From the NCBI GenBank assembly GCA_943735955.1, contig OX030955.1, positions 10,119,647 through 10,183,646 of the forward strand: DNA of 64,000 nt, in the 5' to 3' direction. Source of the stretch: Piscicola geometra (taxonomy: Eukaryota > Annelida > Clitellata > Hirudinida > Piscicolidae). Shown one piece after another: positions 30,171 to 64,000 of the stretch; positions within the stretch are counted from its first letter, which is position 1; each line of letters begins with the position of its first letter. The translations under genes and the position numbers were made by a program. The notes below the pieces were generated by a model that worked only from the letters and a program-made list of their open reading frames with translations, was not told the origin of the DNA and made no database searches.

Positions 30171-31335
30171 TGGTTGGTTTGTTGTGGTTGTGGTTGGTTG
30201 GTTTGTTGTTGTTGGTTGTTGTTGTTGGTTGTTGTGGTTGGTTTGTTGTTGTTGGTTGGTTTCTTGTTGTTGGTTGGTTTCTTGTTGTTGGTTGTTGTGG
30301 TTTGTTGTTGTTGTTGGTTGTTGTTGTTGGTTGTTGTTGTTGTTGTTCGTTGTTGTTGTGGTTTGTTGTTGTGGTTTGTTGTTGTTGTTGGTTGTTGTGG
30401 TTTGTTGTTGTTGTTGGTTGTTGTGATTTGTTGTTGTTGTTGGTTGTTGTTGTGGTTGTGCTTGGTTGTTGTTGGTTGGTTTGTTGTTGTTGGTTGTTGT
30501 TGTTGGTTGTTGTGGTTGGTTTGTTGTTGTTGGTTGGTTTCTTGTTGTTGGTTGTTGTTGTTGGTTGTTGTTGTTGTTGTTGGTTGTTGTTTTGGTTTGT
30601 TGTTGTTGTTGGTTGTTGTGGTTTGTTTTTGTTGTTGGTTGTTGTTGTTGTTGTTCGTTGTTGTTGTTGTTGGTTGTTGTGGTTGGTTTGTTGTTGTTGG
30701 TTGGTTTCTTGTTGTTGGTTGTTGTGGTTTGTTGTTGTTGTTGGTTGTTGTTGTTGGTTGTTGTTGTTGTTGTTCGTTGTTGTTGTGGTTTGTTATTGTT
30801 GTTGGTTGTTGTGGTTTGTTGTTGTTGTTGGTTGTTGTGGTTTGTTGTTGTTGTTGGTTGTTGTGATTTTTTGTTGTTGTTGGTTGTTGTTGTGGTTGTG
30901 CTTGGTTGTTGTTGGTTGGTTTGTTGTTGTTGGTTGTTGTTGTTGGTTGTTGTGGTTGGTTTGTTGTTGTTGGTTGGTTTCTTGTTGTTGGTTGTTGTTG
31001 TTGGTTGTTGTTGTTGTTGTTCGTTGTTGTTGTGGTTTGTTGTTGTTGTTGGTTGTTGTGGTTTGTTTTTGTTGTTGGTTGTTGTTGTTGGTTGTTGTTG
31101 TTGTTGTTCGTTGTTGTTGTTGTTGGTTGTTGTGGTTTGTTGTTGTTGTTGGTTGTTGTTGTTGTTGGTTGTTGTTGTTGGTTGTTGTGGTTTGTTGTTG
31201 TTGTTAGTTGTTGTGATTTGTTGTTGTTGTTGGTTGTTGTTGTGGTTTGTTGTTGTTGTTGGTTGTTGTTGTTGGTTGTTGTTGTGGTTGGTTTGTTGTT
31301 GTGGTTGGTTTGTTGTTGTGGTTGGTTGGTTGGTT
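30171..31335. repeat. 1.16-kb TTG/GTTG-rich satellite
   Basis: Irregular higher-order array built of ttgttgttggttgttgtgg words. Blocks of about 440 bp repeat nearly exactly (30240-30480 against 30660-30930 and onward). The minus strand is C/A-only, so all three frames stay open and give Asn/Gln/Thr/Pro runs, while the plus strand gives Val/Leu/Cys. I treat this as intron or UTR satellite, not proven protein. Confidence 0.8.
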
Positions 31336-31584
31336 ATGGATGGTTGTCTGTTGTTGTTGTGGATGTTTGAATACATTTTCATGATAGAAATGAATTTGTA
31401 TCCCTTTAGAAATATACAGTTGAATAAAGATTTCATTTGTTTAGCTCGATTTACAAGATACAAACATATAGCTTTGATCATGTAAATATTAATAGAATTA
31501 TAAATAAGAATAATGAAATAGATCACTTAAGAGAATTTTGGAAATATGTAAAAATACAAATAATTAATTGAATAAATAGAAACA

Positions 31585-56725
<25,141 letters not shown>

Positions 56726-59700
56726 TATGCTTGCAGTTTAAAGATCAGAAAAGCAAATGTAAATAAATATTTTTATTTCACCAGAAGACAATAATGAATG
56801 TGCATAAACTGTGACTAATTGATTTCTTTGTAAATACTAGACTAAAATCCGTCACGTATCCGGTTTGTGAAAAACTATATTTTATTCACTTAATAAATAA
56901 AATTGTTTCAGACTTTCAATTCATTTTTTGAAGTCAATTAAATAACATTTACCCCACCACACTAGCCCATCTTCTCACTCTGAACGATCATAGCTACTGA
57001 GTTTGTTGTCATAGAACTTTATTTTAATAAAAATAGCGCTTCACTTAATTGATTTGAATATATATATATAAAATAATGAAAGTACTTAAATAGTAATTTT
57101 AGTTTTTTTTCAAATACATTTTGATGTGTTAATTTTTAAAATATAAAATATAAATTAAAGTTTCATATTTGTTTGGGTTATGATAATTTCTAACGAATGT
57201 TTGTAAATTAATACTATAGAACCCATTTATGAATTATTGGAGGTGTAAAGCTTATATATTTATAAATAATTTAACTTTATATATGATTGAAATTATTTGG
57301 AATTTTTTGCATAAAATATGAAAGTTTTACGCATAGATACTACTTGTTGTTCGTAGGATATCTATGGTTTTACAGCATTTAAGAAATTACTGTAGCCTAC
57401 AGTGTAGGACAAAAATGTTAATAGAGACATGATATTTTTCATGGAAAGTCATTTTGAAATGGAAAATACTGGATAATATTTTTTTAGTGTCTTTATTGTT
57501 TTTATATATTATACAGCCATTAAAAACAGACAAAAATGTATAATTGAAACTTGTTTAAGAGAAAAATATTTCCAGAAAAAAAAATCACTAATTAACTAAT
57601 TGCGGTGCCAGAAAACTCTCGATGAATAAATAATCAATGCATCCAATATTCGGACCATTGACCTATAAAAGAACTACTCTAAGATTATGTCGAGAGAAAC
57701 TAGTTGCTAGTTTAACAACTTATGATTATAAATTTCTTTTATTATTTTTTTAAAATACTTGAAAAAAAAGCGTTTAAAATTATTTTTATTTTCACTTATT
57801 CGACCAACTAGGTCTTCAAAACAAAAATCTTTCCGTTATATTTTCTAAAACTATAAAACTAGACCTCTTTCTAACTATTTTTAAAAATTATTAAATTAAT
57901 TTTTGAAACAGACAAAGTTCACCACCTGGGCTTAGAGCCCTATTTTTCTAACTTTTGAAATGTCATTCAAAATGATTATGAAGCTCACACATTCTCCAGA
58001 GAAAAGCATAATCGATGTAAATTTCACGCTCAAAATGCGTAATCAGACTGCGTAAATACTTTAAAATCCAAACAATACTACTTCAATTTTTTCAATGTTG
58101 TTCAGGAAGGTATACCTTAAAATACCAGATTGATTGGACACCCATAATGTTTAGACACAATCATTTTTCTAAAGAATTATTTTTTTGGGCCTTATTCGAA
58201 CTTCGGACATAATTATGGCGAAAAAAATAATAATCGTAAAGGAATTTCTATAATATTAGAACTTCAATATTTATCAATTGCGAATTTTTTAGAATTAGAA
58301 AAACACATTCTTTTATTTTCTTGCGCTCAAAACTCAATTATTCAAAAGAGTGTGAATAAATTGGTATTTTACGGTAATAAAAAATGTGGGTTGTTTTTCT
58401 GCTGTGTACTTAGAAGTGTTTCGTTACAGTACATTTTTCATAATATTTTTATGCCTTAAGGGTGTGTCGAGGCATTTTTTAGGTTCTTGGCGTATTTACT
58501 GGTTTTTCACTTGGTCAATACGGTATTGACCAAGTGAATTGATCATTACGTGAAGTTCCTTATTAGGCGTTTTGACTGTAATATTTATATTTTCAGTGTG
58601 TCTGTAACATAACTAAAAAAAATGTGTCTGTATCTTAAAAATTATTTATCACCATTTCATGTTTAAAATTATCTGAAGCTATTGCACTTATTTTGGTGCC
58701 TCAATCAATCACATTCCTCTCTAAACAACTTTTAAAATAAAACAAGATGACGTAGCAAAAAAGAAAGCAACATAAAGAACAAACAAAAGCAAAAAAATGA
58801 AAGAACGTAAAAAACGAAAAAAATAGAAAAAACTTGATGAGTTTATGGATTGATTCGGGAAAACGTAGTGAATCGAGATTTGCTGTAAGTGAGGAGGGTG
58901 GTTGCTGAGAGAGGGCCTGCGATGTTAGTCTCTGTACTGCTGCTCCTTCAGCGGGTTCGTCTCTAAATCAGTTCACTTTCATTCTTAACCTTTCCTCTCA
59001 TAACATTGCCAAAGCTTATGGGCATAAGCGTTACCTTCGTTATTGATACCCGATGTAGAATGTCGAGGGTGAAGAGGTTTTTATTTGATAGTGTAAACCC
59101 GAGTTTATTTAAGACTTCACTTTTAAGTTTGCTTAAGTCAAAAATGCTTCAAAATTAAAATATTTTGATCACTCCATCGATTCAATCGTAAAAACACCTA
59201 TGTGTGATGAAAGGGTCCTTGTTCTCACTGTTTATCTAAGATTTTGAAACCTCTCTGATTTTAATCGAATTTAATTTTTCTCAATATTTTTTTTTCAATT
59301 TCTTTTCAAAAACTTCTCAAACTACTTTGTTTTAAATCGATGAGGGAGCTAACATTTGACTAAAGTATAAGGAAGTTGAATTAAAAAAATATTTATTATA
59401 AAATTGTCCCAACTTCAGTGATCATTGCAAAACCTACAGTTTAAATAAATAAATATATAAGTGTATTTTATTAGATTTTTGAAACTGAAACTTCACTTTC
59501 GGTTTTCCCACCCTGTTACCGTTAAAGTCAGACTCACCATTGAGTTTTCGCCATGACTGCTTTAATAAAAAGCAAGTTGAATGATTAACGGACTAGAAAT
59601 ACTCCCATTAACTTTGCCCATAAGCTGCATGTTATTTTTGAGAGCATATATATACAGCCTGTTTGTTTACCAGATAGGTTATGAACGCTGTAAACTATTT

Positions 59701-59828
59701 CTCGGTCGGATAAGATACATTTGCCTGAAGCTCAAATGCTATGAGTAGTAGTTGTAGTAGTAGTTGTTGAAATTTGATTCCCATTAAATAAAGTAGCTAG
59801 AAGTTATCGTTGTTTTATGCGTACTTAC

Positions 59829-59890
59829 CTGAGCAGGTTCTGATCGGTTGGAGCAGGTTGGAGAGAGGTGGCATCAGTTTGAAAGACAAA
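59829..59890 (-). other. CCDC88: Candidate non-coding 5' exon of CCDC88
   Basis: On the minus strand a GC-richer segment ends ACCTGCTCAG/GTAAGTAC, a perfect-quality donor at 59828, about 3.1 kb upstream of the coding exon 1. The sequence has no useful open frame. Its upper boundary (transcription start) cannot be placed. Confidence 0.35.
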
Positions 59891-59929
59891 ATGTGAGTTT
59901 GACGCATGAGATGAACGTTAATTATGATT

Positions 59930-60045
59930 GGGTGTGTATTGGGTTGTTAAGTATGTTTTAATTGTGTATTTAGTTGTTAAGTATGTTTTAATTGTGTATT
60001 GGGTTGTTAAGTATGTTTTAATTGTGTATTTAGTTGTTATTCATG
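59930..60045. repeat. 30-bp tandem repeat, about four copies
   Basis: Copies of tgtgtattgggttgttaagt followed by atgttttaat. Because the period is a multiple of three it yields a false repetitive ORF. Confidence 0.9.
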
Positions 60046-60827
60046 CGTCGAATGCCAATACTTTAATGCTTATACATGTTTATTTATTTAAAGATGTAAT
60101 ACTCAATTTGTGTGATTGCAGAGATGTACGACGTAGATGTTGGTGTAGAACGAGTTGCCTGTAGCTTTATATATAATATAAATGAGTTGTAGATGCAACT
60201 AAGTATTTAAAATGTTTAGAAAATATATATGAAATATCCTCTCATCTAGCATAAGACCTATTTTTATTCAACCTTCAACGCTTTTGATGTTAAATGGTTT
60301 ACAAAGTAGCCTTTGATGCTTTTCAAGCGGGGATATATTGCATTATCTTTAAAACCTAAAAGAAAAAAAACGGTCTTATTGAATGCTGAAGCAAGGTTGA
60401 GCCGTCACTTAAAGTCAGAATAATATTTCCAAAATATTTATTTTTTCTCATTTTTTTCTTAATTTAGAAAAATCCTATTACTCATTCTTTTAGCTTCAAC
60501 AGAGCAGCTGGGCACTCAGTGGCAAAATGCATTATGGATGATACATCTCATCATAGCAAATTGATTTTTACTCTACTTTTTAGGCATATCCTATTTATAA
60601 GAGAAAAGCTATTATCATTTAAAATGCATTAGCAAAGTTGTTAGAATTTCAAAAGTATATTTTTATTAAGACAGGGTAGTTCCTTAAATATATAAATAAA
60701 TACTAACAATTCTATAACTAAGCTTCTAGATACGCAAAGTAATAAAAAACAATAAAATGTAAAAAAACGAAACTATTCCTTAATCGTTCAGTAAGCATCG
60801 AAACGTCATTCACACTAATGCCATCCA

Positions 60828-61560
60828 CCACCACCATGCACCACCACCATGCACCACCGCCATGCACCACCACCATGCACTACCACCACCAGCGCACCAC
60901 CACTATGCACCACCACCATGCACCACCAACATGCACCACCACCATGCACCACCACCACCATGCACCACCACTATGCAGCACCACCACCATGCACCACCAC
61001 CATGCACCACCACCATGCACCACCACCATGCACCACCACCATGCACCACCACCATGCACCACCACCATGCACCACCACCACCATGCACCACCACCATGCA
61101 CCACCAACATGCACCATCACCATGCACCACCACCATGCACCACCACTATGCAGCACCACCACCATGCACCACCAACACGCACCACCACCATGCACCACCA
61201 ACATGCACCACAACCATGCACCACCACCATGCACCACCAACATGCACCACCACCATGCACCACCACCATGCACCACCACCATGCACCACCACCACCATGC
61301 ACCACCACCATGCACCACCAACATGCACCACCAACATGCACCACCACCACGCACCACCACCATGCACCACCACCATGCACCACCAACATGCACCACCACC
61401 ACGCACCACCACCATGCACCACCACCACCATGCACCACCACCATTCACCACCACCATGCACCACCACCATGCACCACCACCACCATGCACCACCACCACG
61501 CACCACCACCATGCACCACCACCATGCACCACCACCAGCGCACCACCATCACCACCGCAC
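60828..61560. repeat. 13-bp atgcaccaccacc minisatellite, about 55 copies
   Basis: A 13-bp unit with occasional 16-bp variants. As 13 is not a multiple of three, each frame cycles through Met, His, Ala, Pro, Cys and Thr codons, and all three frames are open. The open frames are therefore not evidence of protein. The array ends next to the acceptor of the exon at 61573. Confidence 0.93.
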
Positions 61561-61582
61561 TACCATCTCCAGGCCTAACCTA

Positions 61583-63332
61583 ATGACGAAGATGCCTGGA
61601 TGCATCTTCGAGCACAACGGTCACATCCCAGCCTCAGCCTACGAGGAGACCTCAGGCATCAGCCCTGTCGAACGGGCTGTCTATGAAAACGACTGCAAGA
61701 AACTATCGCAGCTGATCGCGGTGAGGAGTTTAGTGGAGGAGGTTTTTTGAAATTAATTATTGAAATTAATTTAATTAATGAAACTATTCTAGTGAAAGCT
61801 CTTGGTAAATTTTTGAATGTATCTTATAAAATTGTGAAAACAAATCTTTGAAAGTTTTTGTTGCAAGAGTATGCTTAAGTCATAAATATTTAAGGTCTTG
61901 AAGCCCGTCCGGATTTAAGCCACTATAATCTTACTCGTCGTTGTATTGTATTGTATTGTATTGTTTAAGACGTGTTTTAATTTTCGTTAAGTTTTGCTTT
62001 AACAAACTGAGCAGGACACCTTCAACGCAATCACATGATTAAACGGGATTAGTGACAAGTAGACCTTAACAAAAATAGAACTTGGGCAAAATAAACTTTA
62101 AAAATAGCTATTGGAAAAATTCCATTAACCCTAATCTTTTCAAAAGCAATTTATTTGTAAAAAATGATCAAGGGCTATTTTTGAGAAAGGTCTGTTTTAA
62201 AGTATATTTTATTTAAATTTATTTTAATATCCATATACCGGTTAAACAAGCAAAAATTCTAAAACCTTACTTTAAAAATCTGTTGAATAATCAATTCTCC
62301 CCACACATCAATTATGAATTGCCCGAACACAAACACCTAACACTCCCTTCAAACAACCCATTAAACACACAGCAGCAGCACCCTGTGACACCGCACTTGA
62401 AGCTGGGCCAGATGACATGCTTCGAGTACGCCTCGATGAAGGGGTACGCCGAAGTGCTGGCAACCCTGCTCGCTCACTCATCCTCCAGGGAAACTGTCAA
62501 AGAATACTTTTCGTTCGAAGGTGATGCAATTTGATGCAGTCTTCGAAACGATTATAAATCTGTTTAGTAGTGTGATTCGATCATTAATTCAGTGCATTCC
62601 ATTAAAGCCATCAACAACTATAACCTATAATTTATAGCAATGGAATTTTTTAAAAAGGGACTGTAATTACAGTCTTGAAGCTTGTCCGGGTTTAAGCCAC
62701 CATAATATTCGTCGTTTTATTGTATCGTATTGCATTGTATTATATTTTATCCTATTTTATGGTTTTGTATGGTATTGCATTGCATTGTATTTTATCACAA
62801 CGCAAACAATGCATCCACTCACAAAACGCCAGACGTGGCAGATCGAGCTAACTTGATCTCGCGCAACAAGGATCTCTTCTTCGGCGAGAGGGCCGTCATG
62901 ACCGAGGTTAACCGCTACATCGCCTCCCTCTTCACGTCGATCGTCTACAACCAGCCCGAGTGCCTGGCAGTGCTGCTCGGAGTGCTCGGCAAACACGACT
63001 TGACCGAGGACCGCTTCAGCAAGGATAACGAAAAGTTCAATGCGCTCAACTTAGCCAAGTATTTAGGTGAGTGCTAGAGATTAGATACGTTCGTAAGATT
63101 ATTGTGTATTAGGCTCTTGGGGTTTGATAAGTTTATTTGTTTCATATAGTGCCAAGGAAAGCAACTAGGGATTATTGAGTCACGACGTTAGCTTAAAATT
63201 GCTTGTTAAAGTTTATTGGTACAATTTAATTAATAATGATAGGATTATTTATTTTAAAAAATATTTTAATTAACTTTTCAAGAACGAGAAAAATGCTCTG
63301 AAGAGCTGCAGAAAAGGATTGAAGCCAGTTAA
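61583..63332 (+). CDS. Ankyrin-like repeat protein, four 3' exons
   Basis: Exons 61583 (or acceptor 61573)-61720, 62373-62520, 62842-63066 and 63283-63332 join in phase to give 186 residues ending E-E-L-Q-K-R-I-E-A-S. Ankyrin-like pieces are G-I-S-P-V-E-R-A-V-Y-E-N-D-C with K-K-L-S-Q-L-I, then T-C-F-E-Y-A-S-M-K-G-Y-A with E-V-L-A-T-L-L, and a third helix pair V-Y-N-Q-P-E-C-L-A-V-L-L ending N-A-L-N-L-A-K-Y-L. This fits the A-helix/B-helix pattern of ANK repeats, although the TPLH turn is degenerate. GC-rich codons contrast with the AT-rich introns and support coding. ATG 61583 is the first useful start after the acceptor, but the reading frame is open into the upstream satellite, so earlier exons may exist. 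The exact family is not identified. Confidence 0.8.
61894..61966 (+). repeat. Dispersed SINE-like repeat, copy 1
   Basis: ggtcttgaagcccgtccgga, then tttaagccactataat and a (tattg)n tail. It lies in an intron of the ankyrin-like gene and matches 62671-62760. Confidence 0.65.
62671..62760 (+). repeat. Dispersed SINE-like repeat, copy 2
   Basis: agtcttgaagcttgtccggg, then tttaagccaccataatattc and a degenerate (tattg)n tail. About 80 percent like copy 1 by eye, in the next intron and the same orientation. Confidence 0.65.
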
Positions 63333-64000
63333 GGGACAGAATATGAAGACATGAAGCCTCTATTTAAACTTTTAGTATCCTTTTTATTTCGCCATTTTTA
63401 ACTTTCTTTCATCATTCACACACAAACATTATAAGTATCGTCAGATGCTGGTATGCGGCAAAAATCGAATATTTTGAAGACAGATTATTCAAGTCGCTCA
63501 TGTGATAGCTTACTTAGTCATTTAAACTAATCACTAACAATTTTGCCAGTTTACCTATTTATTCACTCTACAGCGTCATTCAGCATTCGCCGTTTGAAAG
63601 AATATCTTTGAAATTATATAAGAATATATCGATGCAACAATCAATCACTAATCATTTGAATAGCGCCCTTTAGATGTGGAAAAAAGCGCTCAACAAGTAT
63701 GACACTTCTAGTATTAATAGCTGTTTACTTCACATTAAGTATTACTAGTATTCGTTTGTTATTCCCTATTATTTATAAGTTTAAGCAGAAAGTTATAAAT
63801 GGTTGAGAAATTAGTAATTTTGAATTAAATAATTCATTCGTGATTTTTTCATTCCTAGTTTATAATTTTAATAATGATTTTTATTATTAATTTAGCCTCT
63901 CTTTACCATGCAGTTTTCACGTTTATTTTTATTATTAAAACTTAAATTAATTAATTAATATATTTGAAACTATTTAATAAGTAAATAACAAAAGTATTAT
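63333..64000. other. 3' flank of the ankyrin-like gene with a dispersed repeat
   Basis: AT-rich and without a gene. The repeat caatcaatcactaatcattt, followed by gaatagcgcccttta (63637-63690), is a copy of the element at 5779, here followed by aaaaaagcgctcaacaag. Confidence 0.5.

Larger units (their letters stand above)
56726..60817. other. Region upstream of CCDC88: promoter/5' UTR intron, no coding gene seen
   Basis: About 4 kb of AT-rich DNA with no convincing coding exon. It should contain the CCDC88 5' UTR, first intron and promoter, and the upstream part of the plus-strand gene at 61.6 kb. Only the splice-like site at 59828 and the tandem repeat at 59935 stand out. Confidence 0.5.

Noticed and set aside
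30167..31485. Several Val/Leu/Cys-rich plus-strand ORFs of 150-346 residues
   Set aside because: They arise from the TTG/GTTG satellite, which lacks stop words in all plus frames. There is no non-repetitive coding segment.
30171..31526. N-terminal part of the 967-codon minus-strand ORF as a prion-like Asn/Gln/Thr domain
   Set aside because: The C/A-only satellite is open in every frame and the first 55 residues look like random AT-rich translation. Only the part below 30170 has complex coding sequence.
60818..61560. His/Pro/Cys-rich ORF of up to 310 residues running into the ankyrin-like exon
   Set aside because: The 13-bp unit leaves all three plus frames open, so the open frame carries no information, and a good acceptor (ctccag) separates it from the exon. 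Coding use is not excluded but is unsupported.

Overview
This is animal nuclear DNA: AT-rich, intron-dense, and full of microsatellites and minisatellites, with GT-AG introns and no bacterial gene organisation. The genes (ankyrin, METTL9/DREV, CAP/SCP, CCDC88/Girdin) and a CsRn1-clade Ty3/gypsy element suggest a bilaterian invertebrate. A lophotrochozoan such as an annelid is my best guess, but it is not proven. Gene models come from splice-site and phase reasoning by eye.

Layout. 1-7.3 kb is nearly gene-free, apart from one minus-strand exon (2097-2198) encoding the first ankyrin repeat of a canonical ankyrin whose remaining exons lie outside the readable part. At 7.3-10.8 kb is a plus-strand gene for a long, charged, apparently disordered protein. 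Facing it, 11.2-13.3 kb is a complete five-exon METTL9 (DREV) histidine methyltransferase. At 13.7-26.2 kb is a nine-unit tandem array (mostly 855-bp period). Each unit carries an intronless 94-codon ORF of unknown function. Unit 8 was split right after its start by a 4.67-kb Ty3/gypsy element of CsRn1 type, with 130/132-bp LTRs, a 4-bp target duplication, a tRNA-Trp-type primer site and a textbook -1 frameshift signal between gag and pol. At 26.5-27.9 kb is a five-exon secreted CAP-superfamily protein.

28.6-56.7 kb on the minus strand is dominated by a 25-kb CCDC88 (Girdin/Daple/GIPIE) gene of at least 26 coding exons: an N-terminal HOOK domain, a long coiled coil and a C-terminal G-alpha-binding (GBA) motif. 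An Asn/Ser-rich ORF just downstream (28.6-30.2 kb) is either its last exon or a separate gene. The introns hold very large satellites: (CTA)n of about 2.1 kb, its reverse complement (TAG)n of about 0.8 kb, a 0.9-kb 16-bp array, G-rich minisatellites, and a decayed 1602-bp hAT transposon with perfect 12-bp ends and an 8-bp target duplication. 56.7-61.5 kb is mostly non-coding, with one candidate 5' exon. At 61.6-63.3 kb are the last four exons of a plus-strand gene with ankyrin-like segments.

The genes do not form a pathway. The most unusual structures are the small-gene array with its retrotransposon, the frameshift cassette, and the complementary trinucleotide satellites inside the CCDC88 transcription unit.
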